DNA of 64,000 nucleotides from DASYML01 sp036009045 (GTDB lineage: Bacteria > Acidobacteriota > Blastocatellia > Pyrinomonadales > Pyrinomonadaceae): assembly GCA_036009045.1 (NCBI GenBank), contig DASYML010000035.1, positions 7,993 to 71,992 on the forward strand, read 5' to 3'. The notes under the pieces were generated by a model. That model was not told where the DNA came from. It searched no databases and saw nothing but the letters and a program-made list of their open reading frames with translations. Shown in pieces: positions 1-7,996 of the stretch (position 1 is the stretch's first letter; every line of letters begins with the position of its first letter). The position numbers and the translations under genes are program-made.

Positions 1-105
1 GTTGGCGTTGGCGTTCGCCGTGTTGGTGTTGTCGCTGCCGGAGCAGCCCGCCGCGAAGCTTGCCAGTGCAAGCAGGCACAGGCTGGCGATAAATTTAATA
101 CGCAT
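1..105 (-). CDS. N-terminus of a secreted lipoprotein (partial)
   Basis: The gene enters from the left edge, and only its first 35 codons are visible. They begin at an ATG (103-105) preceded by a clear GGAGG Shine-Dalgarno site about 9 nt upstream. The peptide has a basic start (MRIKF), a hydrophobic core and a lipobox ending in FAAGC, so Cys21 should be lipidated after signal peptidase II cleavage. The mature end is a Ser/Asn/Thr/Ala linker (NTNTANAN) of the kind common on acidobacterial lipoproteins. The functional domain lies outside the window, so no role can be given. Confidence 0.75.
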   Translation of the reverse strand, partial: MRIKFIASLCLLALASFAAGCSGSDNTNTANANAN

Positions 106-319
106 GTTGTGATTCCCTCCTAAAGAATTTATTCAAAGTCTGACGCGCAACCAACGTGCCATAAGAGCCGCGCGCCCGACCCGTCATTGATGGTCCAAAA
201 CAGCCTTGAAAGCGCCCAAAAGCATACGCCGCGCGCACCTTTTGTTTCCTTACGATACGTCCTGAGAAGCGCATCATGAGAGACACTTTAAGCCAGCATC
301 TCTCTCATCAAAATCGTCT

Positions 320-3300
320 TCAAGCACGCCCGGTCCTTCCGGCGAGGGTGGCGACGACGGTCGTCAACTCCGTCGGCTCGACGGGCTTCGGGACGTGTAT
401 CTGAAATCCGGCGTTGAGTGCGCGGATGCGATCCTCTGTTCTGGCGTAGGCCGTCAACGCGACCGCCGGTATCTGCTTGCCGAGTTGCGACTCCATTGAG
501 CGCACCCTGCCAATCAATTCGTAGCCGTCCTGATCCGGCATGCCTATGTCGCTCACAAGCACGTCCGGCCTGTGGCGCATGAGTTCCGCGAGGGCTTCCG
601 CAGCGGATGACACGGCAATCACTTTCGCTCCGCACTGTTCGAGGATGGCTATCAACATGTCGCGCGTGTCCTGCTCGTCGTCAACCACCAGAATGCTCAA
701 GCCTTCCAGATTCTGCTCGCCGCTATAGGGCACGACTCCGCCAACCGTCGGATGCACGCGCTTGAGTTCGCCGGAGTTACCATCCGAATTGCGAAAGACC
801 ATCAAAGGAAGTTGGACCGTAAACTTCGCCCCGCGCCCCTCTCCCTCGCTGAAGACCTCCACGGTCCCGCCATGTAGCTCAACCAGATGCCGCACGATGG
901 CGAGGCCCAGCCCAAGCCCGCCATGCACTCTCGTCATCGTCGGGTCCGCCTGCCGGAAACGGTCGAAGACGTAGGGCAGAAACTCTTGAGAGATGCCCTG
1001 TCCCGTGTCGCTCACGGATAACTCGACGTGCGAATTGACGCGTTCTAAACGGACCTCTACGTGTCCCTCTTTGGGCGTAAACTTGATGGCGTTGGCGAGC
1101 AGATTCCAGACGACCTGCTGCAAGCGGTCCGCGTCGCCCGCGATGTGCCCGGTCCTCGTGTCAAGGACCATGTGAAGCTTGATGCCCCTGGCGTCAGCCG
1201 CAGGACGCACGGCATCCACTGCGGCCTTGATGACCGGCTCAAACTCAATCGCGCGCACGTCCAGCCGCAGCTTGCCGGTAATCACGCGCGAGACATCGAG
1301 CAGGTCTTCGATGAGTTGGCGCTGCGTCTCCGCGTTGCGCATGATAATCTCGCGCGCTCTCTTGGCCGTCTCCTCGTCAAGCTGGTCGTCGTGCAACATT
1401 CTGCTCCAACCCAGCACGGCTGTCAGAGGCGTCCGCAGTTCGTGAGAGACGACCGCGAGAAATTCATCCTTCATGCGGCTCGCCAACTGCGCCTCACGAT
1501 AGAGCCTGGAATTTTCCACGGCCATCGCGCCGCGACGCGCGAGGTCTTCCGCGAAGGTCAGGTCCGCCTGCTCGTAGCGGCGACCCGATTCCGAATACAC
1601 GAAGGTAATCACGCCGAGCACGCGTTCGTGGACCAACAGGGGAACGACCATCGCGGACTTGAGGCCCAACTCGCGCAGGATTCTCAAGTGCTCCGCATCG
1701 CGCGCGCCCATCATGAGCAAAGAGTCCGGTATCTCCCCGTGGATTTCCGATTGGCCCGTCCGAATGACTTTCGCCAGACCTTCAGTGTCGCTCATCTGCT
1801 GCGGGTAACGTTGTTCGAGTTCCCTCGCCAACTCCACCTTCGAGGCATCCTGATGGGCCACCGCGAGACGTTTAATCGAGCGGTCCTCGTCGAGTATGTC
1901 CACGGCGCACCAGTCCGCGAGGTGCGGGATCATCAAACGAGCGACGCTCGCCAGCGTGATTTCATAGTCCAGAGATGAAGCCAGCACTTCGCTCGCTTCG
2001 GCCAGAAAGGCAGAGCGCCGCTCCCCCAGTTCGGCCTGCGCGCGGGCCTTCTGCGCGGCGTCGAAGAGCCGCGCGTTGTCCACGGAGACGGCTGCCTGCG
2101 CCGCCAGTCCCTCAACGATGCGCTGCTCACGTTCCTTAAAGACACCGGCCTTCGGGTGGCCGAAGAAAAGCCCGCCGATGACTTCGCCCGAACGCGAGAC
2201 GACGGGCACGGCCAGATAGCTCGTGACAGGCAGATGGCCCTCCGGCATGCCGTGATACGGCGACCACTTGCCATAACGCGGGTCCTGCTTGACATCTTCA
2301 ATGCGAATCGTTCCCTCGCCGCGAAAAGTTGGCCCAAAGAGGTCCGTCGCGCGCGGCATGGGGAAATGCTCGAACGCCTCGCGCGGCACGCCCGACAGCG
2401 TGTAGAGCATGTACCAGCCGCCGCTCTGGTCCAGCACGTTATAGAAGAAGGAACCGAAGCGAGCGCCGCTCAACTCCGTCGCGGCATCCGTCACGGCCTG
2501 GACCACTTGATGAACGTCCAGTTCCGCCGCGATGGTCTGCCCGACGCGGTTGACGGTCTCTATGGTCTGCGTCTGCTCGCGCAAATCCTCTTCGATCATC
2601 ATGCGCCTGGTGATGTCCTCTGCGATGCCCGCCACGCGATAGACTTTTCCCGATTCATCCCTGATGGGAAAGGCTCTGGCCCAGATCCAGCGCGTCGAAC
2701 CATCCGGGCGGATGATTCTATACTCGACGTTGTATGTGCCGGATTCCTGCTGGACCAATTCGTCATCTACACGTTCTCTATCATCCGGGTGAACGGCATC
2801 CATGAAAGACCTTGGCACAGCGTAGAGGCTCTCGCGCGAGCGGCCCCAAATCTCTTCATAGGCGGGGCTGACGTAAATCATCTCTTTGGTGTTGGCATCG
2901 GAAATCCAAAAGACCTCCTGTAGATTCTCCGCCAACTGGCGAAAGCGTCTCTCGGATTCCTGCAACTCCGCCTGAGCACGCTTGGCCCCCGTGATGTCTC
3001 GCGCGATGGCCGAAGCGCCTATGACCTCGCCCTCCCCGTTCTTGATGGGAGAGACCGAGAGGGAAATATCCAGATGCCCGCCGTCTTTCTTGACACGGAT
3101 GGTCTCGTAATGCTCTATGCGCTCGCCGCGCCTGAGTCTGTCGAGTATCCTGGGCAGTTCGTCAGGACGCCCCTGCGGGATTAACAGGTTGATGGGATGG
3201 CCGATGGTCTCCGCCGCCGTATAGCCGTAGAGCCGCTCCGCGCCTGAGTTCCAACTCGTGATAATGCCGTCCAGAGTCTTCCCTATAATCGCGTCGTCAG

Positions 3301-3709
3301 AGGATTCGACGATAGCGGCCAGCGCGAAATGCGCCCACTTCTCCTCCTGCAATGCCCTTCCGGCCTCCTCCGCGCGATGGCGTGCGCGGTGCATCGCCTC
3401 GCTCAGAAAAGCGCTCGTGAGACCGACCAGGAGATAGAGCGCCAACCCTGTGAGATACGGGACGCTGGTCAGCGAGTTTTGCGGCGCGACGAACAAAAAG
3501 ACTGCGCCGAGGGCTCCGAGCAAGAGGGCCAGCACTGCCGGGCGCAAGCCCCCATACCAGGCCGTGAAGACGACCGCGACGACATACATGACATAAGGTT
3601 GATTGTTTCCCAGGAAGGGCTGAAGCAGCATCCGCAGCAGCGTGGCGAGCAGGATGCTTGCGACCGCAACCCCGTAGTACAGCATGGTAGAGCGTGAAAC
3701 CTTCAGCAT
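320..3709 (-). CDS. Hybrid sensor histidine kinase, MASE/DUF4118-like + 2 PAS + 2 GAF + HK + REC
   Basis: This 1129-residue membrane sensor phosphorylates itself on His and passes the phosphate to its own receiver. Order seen: four hydrophobic segments (about 11-110, with the WYGGLRPAVLALLLGALG pattern of DUF4118), PAS/PAC 1 (125-245), PAS/PAC 2 (255-370), GAF 1 (390-550), GAF 2 (575-725), dimerisation domain with VVSHELRTP (His756), ATPase domain with NLLANAIKFTP and DTGQGIS boxes (855-970), and a C-terminal receiver with phospho-acceptor Asp1054 in SDIGMPDQDG. All catalytic boxes look intact. The start is uncertain: the ATG at 3709 is used here. The frame stays open to a TTG at 3829, and an ATG at 3685 is also possible; none has an ideal SD. 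No output regulator is adjacent. The two single-domain receivers at 6.0-6.9 kb are the nearest candidate partners, but that link is inference. Confidence 0.93.
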   Translation of the reverse strand: MLKVSRSTMLYYGVAVASILLATLLRMLLQPFLGNNQPYVMYVVAVVFTAWYGGLRPAVLALLLGALGAVFLFVAPQNSLTSVPYLTGLALYLLVGLTSAFLSEAMHRARHRAEEAGRALQEEKWAHFALAAIVESSDDAIIGKTLDGIITSWNSGAERLYGYTAAETIGHPINLLIPQGRPDELPRILDRLRRGERIEHYETIRVKKDGGHLDISLSVSPIKNGEGEVIGASAIARDITGAKRAQAELQESERRFRQLAENLQEVFWISDANTKEMIYVSPAYEEIWGRSRESLYAVPRSFMDAVHPDDRERVDDELVQQESGTYNVEYRIIRPDGSTRWIWARAFPIRDESGKVYRVAGIAEDITRRMMIEEDLREQTQTIETVNRVGQTIAAELDVHQVVQAVTDAATELSGARFGSFFYNVLDQSGGWYMLYTLSGVPREAFEHFPMPRATDLFGPTFRGEGTIRIEDVKQDPRYGKWSPYHGMPEGHLPVTSYLAVPVVSRSGEVIGGLFFGHPKAGVFKEREQRIVEGLAAQAAVSVDNARLFDAAQKARAQAELGERRSAFLAEASEVLASSLDYEITLASVARLMIPHLADWCAVDILDEDRSIKRLAVAHQDASKVELARELEQRYPQQMSDTEGLAKVIRTGQSEIHGEIPDSLLMMGARDAEHLRILRELGLKSAMVVPLLVHERVLGVITFVYSESGRRYEQADLTFAEDLARRGAMAVENSRLYREAQLASRMKDEFLAVVSHELRTPLTAVLGWSRMLHDDQLDEETAKRAREIIMRNAETQRQLIEDLLDVSRVITGKLRLDVRAIEFEPVIKAAVDAVRPAADARGIKLHMVLDTRTGHIAGDADRLQQVVWNLLANAIKFTPKEGHVEVRLERVNSHVELSVSDTGQGISQEFLPYVFDRFRQADPTMTRVHGGLGLGLAIVRHLVELHGGTVEVFSEGEGRGAKFTVQLPLMVFRNSDGNSGELKRVHPTVGGVVPYSGEQNLEGLSILVVDDEQDTRDMLIAILEQCGAKVIAVSSAAEALAELMRHRPDVLVSDIGMPDQDGYELIGRVRSMESQLGKQIPAVALTAYARTEDRIRALNAGFQIHVPKPVEPTELTTVVATLAGRTGRA

Positions 3710-3976
3710 GTCCTGCTTTCTGCGTAACTTGGTCGAGCGCAGATGGCGATGGAACACTGTCAGAGCAGTGTGCGCTTTAGCGTCCGGGGGCAAGACGCTC
3801 CTGATTGGCCCATCAATTATGGTGAGCAAACAATAGCATGAAACTACAACCGATGAAAAACGGAATCTTCGCCGCGTGGCAGTTCAGGATAAAAGTGGAG
3901 CGGGAGACTCTTGATTGGGTGAGGGATAAGCCGTCAACAAGTGAGTCAATATGAGTTGAGCGAATACGAAAGGCGC

Positions 3977-4074
3977 ATTCACCACCGCAGACACAGAGCG
4001 CACAGAGTCAGCACAGAGGCTTGAATGCTTATCTCTGTGCTTAATCTGTGCGCTCTGTGTCTGCGGTGGTGAAT
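3977..4074. repeat. Palindromic repeat, CACCGCAGACACAGAG family (copy 1)
   Basis: Two arms of 30 nt (3977-4006 and 4045-4074) are perfectly complementary. The loop contains a second 8-bp pairing (GCACAGAG/CTCTGTGC). Related copies are at 23391, 40248 and 51372, with looser variants at 25441 and 28386. The flanks are also partly shared: a TTCARGATAAAAG block lies upstream of this copy and of the 23391 copy. The mobile unit may therefore be larger than the hairpin. The remainder of 3710-4322 holds no convincing gene. Confidence 0.9.
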
Positions 4075-4322
4075 CACAAGGCCCCTGACACTCAAGGCCA
4101 ATCTAAATCGCTACCCGAAAAGATTTTCTCTTGACTTCCCTTTTCGTTTGGCCCAGGCTCTCTCTCGGAAAGAGACAGGCAGGCATAGTCAAAAGACACG
4201 GGAGAGGCCTAGAGAGCCGTCAACATCCCTAAGCCCCCCTCCGTGTCCCCTGCGCCCGCGCCGGTGCCTTAACACCGGCCAGGCACACCCGAAAAAATCC
4301 GGCGTCCTCCGCACCCCGCGTC

Positions 4323-4550
4323 TCAGCCCGGCTTATCCTGCTTCTTCGCGGATGTGCCCGGACGCCTTCCCTTGCCGCGCTGGACGCTCATAACGGCATT
4401 CCCCGCGTCGTCCTTCCGAAAGACCATCTTATCGCCGGGACGGGCCTTCATATCACGCACCAGCGGCGATGGAATCTTGCCGCGAACCGTGCCGTTATCA
4501 TTCGTAATCTTCGCATAATAAACATCTGCCGATGCAGGAGTTCTAGCCAT
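4323..4550 (-). CDS. Small AbrB/SpoVT-like (swapped-hairpin) protein
   Basis: This 75-residue protein is preceded by an excellent SD (AAGGAG, 6 nt from the ATG). Residues 10-55 contain RGKIPSPLVRDMKARPGD, followed by a short beta-rich segment. That is the pattern of AbrB/MazE/SpoVT DNA-binding domains, in which a K-I-P-x-x-(V/L)R motif leads into a helix and then a G-D turn. The tail (GKGRRPGTSAKKQDKPG) is basic and disordered. Such proteins act as dimeric transcription factors or as antitoxins. No toxin-like gene is adjacent, so a chromosomal regulator is the likelier reading. The family assignment rests on motif only. Confidence 0.7.
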   Translation of the reverse strand: MARTPASADVYYAKITNDNGTVRGKIPSPLVRDMKARPGDKMVFRKDDAGNAVMSVQRGKGRRPGTSAKKQDKPG

Positions 4551-4766
4551 CGTTTCTCCTTCGTCACGCTAGATTGGAAAAGCTTTCGTACAGACTTTGA
4601 GTAGAGACCGCCGCGCCCACCCAAACGCGGCGGTCCCTCCGGCACGGCGACGCTACCCCTGCCCCCTGAGGGTCGCCCTGCCTTATCCATTCCCTACGGC
4701 TCTGGCGAGACCGTCTTGCTGTCGCGCGGGCCACTCTCCCAAGGCGACGCTCGCTTGCAAACCCGC

Positions 4767-5384
4767 CTAGCGTTTGCGTGAAGTCGGAGGCGTTCTCTTT
4801 GGCAAAAGCTTCTTATGCCGTCCCTTGAGAATCGAGCCGAGCGACTGGTGCGTTAGCCCCAACCTTTTCGCCGCACGCGTCAACAGCCCGCGCTCCTCCT
4901 TCAAAGCCTGCTCGATGAGCCGCCCCTCGTAAGCCTGCACCGCATCGTGCAAGTAGAAATCCTGCTCCCCCACCTGCGCCCCGAACAATCTACGCATGAC
5001 GATTCGCGCGCACGCGCGCAGGCGCGCGAAGTCCTCCACATCCTCCGTCTTCGCCAGCAACCTGTCCGCGCGCCTGTACGCGTGATAGGCTTCGACTTCA
5101 GAGAGACCCTCCTTCCCATGCTCCTCAATCATCGCCAGCACCGCCAGCGCCGCACTGTCCACAGACCCCGCGTTCTCCGCGATATTTATCGCTCGCTGAA
5201 AATTACGGATTGACAGTTCATGCTCACCCAGCCTCGCGTGAACCGTCGCCTTCAACGTCAGCGCATTCGCCAGCAACCCCTGCTCCCCGCCCCCCTCAAG
5301 CGTATTGACAGCCTCGCCAATAATCTGCATGGCTTCTTTATAACGCCCTTCCGCCAGGAGAACTCTCGCACGCGTCTCATCCAT
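4767..5384 (-). CDS. TPR protein with C-terminal Fis-type HTH, probably N-terminally truncated
   Basis: The 205 residues contain about two TPR-like helix pairs (1-90), a linker, and a C-terminal helix-turn-helix. The HTH reads IEQALKEERGLLTRAAKRLG followed by LTHQSLGSIL, which resembles HTH_8 of Fis and NtrC proteins, and it ends in a basic tail. In related acidobacterial proteins, as I recall them, several more TPRs precede this part. Here the frame continues upstream of the ATG for another 17 codons (YTRVLKDAGLLAQ, protein-like) to an in-frame TGA at 5436-5438, with no good start codon in that stretch. The gene may therefore be a 5'-truncated copy or use a non-canonical start. A hairpin and an 18-bp dyad (5504-5521) lie just upstream. 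It may be a DNA-binding regulator, but its target is unknown. Confidence 0.65.
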   Translation of the reverse strand: MDETRARVLLAEGRYKEAMQIIGEAVNTLEGGGEQGLLANALTLKATVHARLGEHELSIRNFQRAINIAENAGSVDSAALAVLAMIEEHGKEGLSEVEAYHAYRRADRLLAKTEDVEDFARLRACARIVMRRLFGAQVGEQDFYLHDAVQAYEGRLIEQALKEERGLLTRAAKRLGLTHQSLGSILKGRHKKLLPKRTPPTSRKR

Positions 5385-5503
5385 CTGTGCAAGCAGACCC
5401 GCATCCTTCAGAACGCGGGTGTATCCCTTGTGAGATCAGGATTATTCGGTGGCCTTGATTTTGCGCCGTTTAATCTCATGTGAGGATGGCCTCTTTTTTG
5501 GGT

Positions 5504-5521
5504 ATGCAACGTTTGTTGCAT
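5504..5521. promoter_or_regulatory. Operator-like 18-bp dyad ATGCAA-N6-TTGCAT (site 1)
   Basis: The sequence ATGCAACGTTTGTTGCAT has 7-bp arms. It lies about 120 nt upstream of the TPR-HTH start. It matches the site at 5917-5934 in both arms, in spacing, and in the central GTTT. Twelve nt further out (5533-5560) there is a perfect 8-bp hairpin (CCGCCACA/TGTGGCGG) followed by TTTT on the minus strand. A dimeric regulator binding here is plausible, and the downstream HTH protein is an obvious but untested candidate. Confidence 0.5.
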
Positions 5522-5916
5522 AGACATCAAAACCGCCACACCTTTATGCAGATGTGGCGGCTGAGACATTTACTTAACCTCATAAAAGGAAAAGACCGAT
5601 GCGTAAAACTGTTCTCATCTCCTGACTGGCAATCGGCACCAGCCCGTGCAGTACGCGTGGGCGAAATTCAGCATGGAAACGTTGGCCCAACACCACCTCC
5701 CACGAGTGGCGAGAGACAAGACGGACAAGCGATTCGGTTAACGGCAATGACGGTTGCGTTTGAATTGTTGCGAGGCTTGCTGTCGCTGGCCTAAGCTAAA
5801 CTGACACATTCAAGCACTGCTCTTGCTGCCTTGAGGTACTTCACGCGGCGGCACAGTTTCTTGACGCCCGCGCATCATAGCAGGCTTTTTTTGCTGTGCG
5901 TAAAAAAAATTCAATT

Positions 5917-5934
5917 ATGCAAGGTTTATTGCAT
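5917..5934. promoter_or_regulatory. Operator-like 18-bp dyad ATGCAA-N6-TTGCAT (site 2)
   Basis: ATGCAAGGTTTATTGCAT repeats the architecture of site 1, 413 bp away. The gap between the two sites (5522-5916) has no convincing gene. It holds a short well-initiated reading frame at 5599-5625 that stops after eight codons, and runs of T and A near 5886 and 5902. Confidence 0.5.
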
Positions 5935-6027
5935 GTCCGGGCTGGCAGAGTGAAAACGAAGGGTTGAGCGGCGAGCCTGCGGAGCGCGCCAGGGGGCTTT
6001 CGTTTCGCGTTGACGGGGCGAAAAGCG

Positions 6028-6399
6028 TCAGCGGCGAAGATTGACGAGCGCTTCGACCGTTTGCACGAGAGAGACGAAATCTCCGGGCTTGTTGAGATAA
6101 GCCTGCGCGCCTGTCGTTTTGCTGCGGTCGTGGCTGGAAAGATTCTCCGAGAGAAAGAGGACGGGCGTGTGCGGGTCCATCAGGCGCAGGCGCTCACAGA
6201 GCTCTATGCTCTGGCAATCTATGTAGCCGTCATTGAGTATGTAAAGGTCGAAGCGTTCTTCGGCGACTATGCGCAGGCAGTCGGCACAGGTCCGCACGAT
6301 CTTGACTTCATATCCCTGCTGTCTGAGCATGAAGTTGATCAGGTCCGCTACGTCTTCGTGTTCTTCAACGCATAAGATTCTTATCTTCTTCGGCTGCAT
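6028..6399 (-). CDS. Single-domain response regulator, phospho-acceptor Asp replaced by Asn
   Basis: The protein is 123 residues, nearly all receiver fold, with no output domain. Acidic pair EE at 12-13, the conserved Ser in LFLSE and the Lys in NKPGD are present. At the acceptor position (DLYILND, five residues after the first Asp) there is Asn56 followed by Asp57, whereas the paralogue just upstream has Asp. It may be a non-phosphorylated pseudo-receiver, or Asp57 may substitute. The start is set at the ATG at 6399. The frame is open to a TTG at 6492, but that extension (with GVG just before the Met) does not look like receiver sequence. It lies about 117 nt downstream of the paralogue on the same strand, so the pair is probably a tandem duplication. 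Confidence 0.85.
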   Translation of the reverse strand: MQPKKIRILCVEEHEDVADLINFMLRQQGYEVKIVRTCADCLRIVAEERFDLYILNDGYIDCQSIELCERLRLMDPHTPVLFLSENLSSHDRSKTTGAQAYLNKPGDFVSLVQTVEALVNLRR

Positions 6400-6516
6400 T
6401 CCGACACCCAGTGAGCGAATCCGGCGAGGGACGGCATCATCCGACGATCTTGGGGGATGGATTAAATTACTGAAACTTGAGGCGGTAGTCAATAGGTCAA
6501 TTCGCCATCGCCGCGC

Positions 6517-6927
6517 TCAGCGTCTATCGAGGTCTGTCCGCGTGGCGTCGGTCGAGTAGGGTTTGAGCAGCGCCTTGATGGTTTGCGCGACCTGCAAAAT
6601 ATCTCCGGGCTTGGTCAGGTAAGCCTGCGCTCCGGCTTCCAGTCCTTCACGGATGTCTTTCTCGAAGCAGGCGGATGAGAAGAAGAGGATGGGGGTTTGC
6701 GGGTCCAGCGCACGCAGTTTCTTACAGAGTTCGATGCTGGTCCCGTCAGGGTAGCTGTCATCTAGCAGGTAGAGGTCGAAACGCTCGTGGCTCGCCAGTT
6801 CAAGACACTGGCCGATGCTGTTTCCGGTCTTCACCTCATGTCCCTGCCGTTCGAGCAGGAGGGTGATGAGAGAACAGGTATCCTCGTGAGTTTCGGCGCA
6901 TAAGATACGCCTTTTGTCTGGTGGCAT
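6517..6927 (-). CDS. Single-domain response regulator (REC)
   Basis: This 136-residue stand-alone receiver has an SD (GGAG, 8 nt spacing) before its ATG. It shows the acceptor DLYLLDDSYPDG (Asp56), the switch Ser in LFFSS, and Lys in TKPGD followed by helix alpha-5. The first acidic pair is reduced to Glu-Thr (CAETHED), which may weaken Mg binding. It is a close paralogue of the next gene. Such proteins relay phosphate between kinases or bind a target protein. The hybrid kinase at 0.3-3.7 kb is a conceivable partner, but nothing in the sequence proves it. Confidence 0.88.
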   Translation of the reverse strand: MPPDKRRILCAETHEDTCSLITLLLERQGHEVKTGNSIGQCLELASHERFDLYLLDDSYPDGTSIELCKKLRALDPQTPILFFSSACFEKDIREGLEAGAQAYLTKPGDILQVAQTIKALLKPYSTDATRTDLDRR

Positions 6928-7173
6928 TGGGGGAACTCCTGCAACCTCAGACGTGGACTCGTCGGGTAAAGCCTCACAACTCGCCGCAGTTGAATGAATT
7001 TTTTAGCCGACACCAAACTATTAATCAAGATTCGGTGAGGAAATTTTACCTGGGCACGCTCTTCTTCAAATTATTTGGAGCACGGGCGACAAAGTTCAAC
7101 TTTAAGATCTTCTGCTCAAAGTAAGGATAGCACGAAACGGGAATTAAACCCGCAGTCCTGGGCTAGAAATATT

Positions 7174-7248
<75 letters not shown>

Positions 7249-7359
7249 TCGCAAAGCAAAATTTGAAGGCTGAAAGGGAAACCGCCTCATCGCCGCGCCT
7301 TCATCACTGTCAAGACACTGCAAAGATAATCAACCTCACCGTCAGGTGTCAACGATAAT

Positions 7360-7456
7360 AGTCTCAAGTCTCACGTCCCAGGTCCCAAGACCCAGGTCAA
7401 GAGGCGAAAGAGTTCAGTTCTTAACTTGGGACTTGAGACTTTGGACTTGGGACTTA
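7360..7456. repeat. Heptamer-built inverted repeat at the kdsC stop codon
   Basis: The arms are made of a repeating 7-nt phrase (AGTCCCA/AAGTCTC) and its complement, for example CAAGTCTCACGTCCC against GGGACTTGAGACTTTGG. The right arm begins inside the kdsC stop codon (TAA at 7454-7456). It is one of ten such elements in the window. It may work as a transcript 3'-end hairpin. Confidence 0.75.
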
Positions 7457-7990
7457 CTCCCCCGTGTACCGGCGCATCAGTTCGGTCCAGCGCCCTTGCG
7501 CCTTTAAGATTAATTCCGCGACTTCGCGGATTGCGCCGTAGCCGCCTGGGAGTCTGGTCACGAAGTGCGCGGCGGACTGCGTCTCTTCGCCAGCGTCCGC
7601 GACCGCGACCGCGAGGCCCACGCGCTTCATGAGAGGGATGTCCACCACGTCATCGCCGACGTAGGCGACCTCTGATTCTTCCGTCCCTGCTTCCAGAAGC
7701 ACTTGCTCGAACTCTTTAATCTTATCCCACGTTCCCTGGTGCAGGTAGGTGATGGAGAGTTCGCGCGCGCGCCTTTCGACCGCGACCGAAGTGCGCCCGG
7801 AGATGATGCCGGAGCGCAGCCCCGCGCGATGTAAGAGGACCAACCCGTGACCGTCGCGCGTGTGAAAGGTCTTCTGCTCGTCGCTCTCGCCGAGGAGGGT
7901 GATGCGGCCATCCGTCAGCACGCCGTCGCAGTCCATCAACAGCAGTTTGATACGCGCCGCGCGCCGCATGACATCCGTTAGCTCGCTCAT
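7454..7990 (-). CDS. kdsC: 3-deoxy-D-manno-octulosonate 8-phosphate phosphatase
   Basis: This 178-residue cytoplasmic HAD enzyme removes phosphate from Kdo-8-phosphate, the third step of Kdo synthesis. It has the nucleophile motif DCDGVLTDG (Asp20 region), the Ser/Thr loop IISGRTS, a conserved Lys (WDKIKEF) and the Mg-binding GDDVVD. Length and the lack of a cap domain fit the tetrameric KdsC type. The gene follows the M1-like gene after 6 nt and is the last gene of the kdsB-pyrG-kdsA-kdsC run, so all soluble Kdo steps except arabinose-5-phosphate isomerase are in this operon. The stop codon lies in a heptamer hairpin. Confidence 0.95.
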   Translation of the reverse strand: MSELTDVMRRAARIKLLLMDCDGVLTDGRITLLGESDEQKTFHTRDGHGLVLLHRAGLRSGIISGRTSVAVERRARELSITYLHQGTWDKIKEFEQVLLEAGTEESEVAYVGDDVVDIPLMKRVGLAVAVADAGEETQSAAHFVTRLPGGYGAIREVAELILKAQGRWTELMRRYTGE

Positions 7991-7996
7991 GCGTTT

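Noticed and set aside
4148..4393. 81-codon plus-strand ORF before the AbrB-like gene
   Set aside because: It overlaps the 3' end of a well-initiated gene on the other strand and is Pro/Arg/Ser-rich without motif.
5599..5625. Eight-codon ORF with a good SD (AAAAGGAAAAGACCG before the ATG)
   Set aside because: It stops after MRKTVLIS. A frameshifted continuation has no recognisable family, so a small broken gene cannot be claimed.
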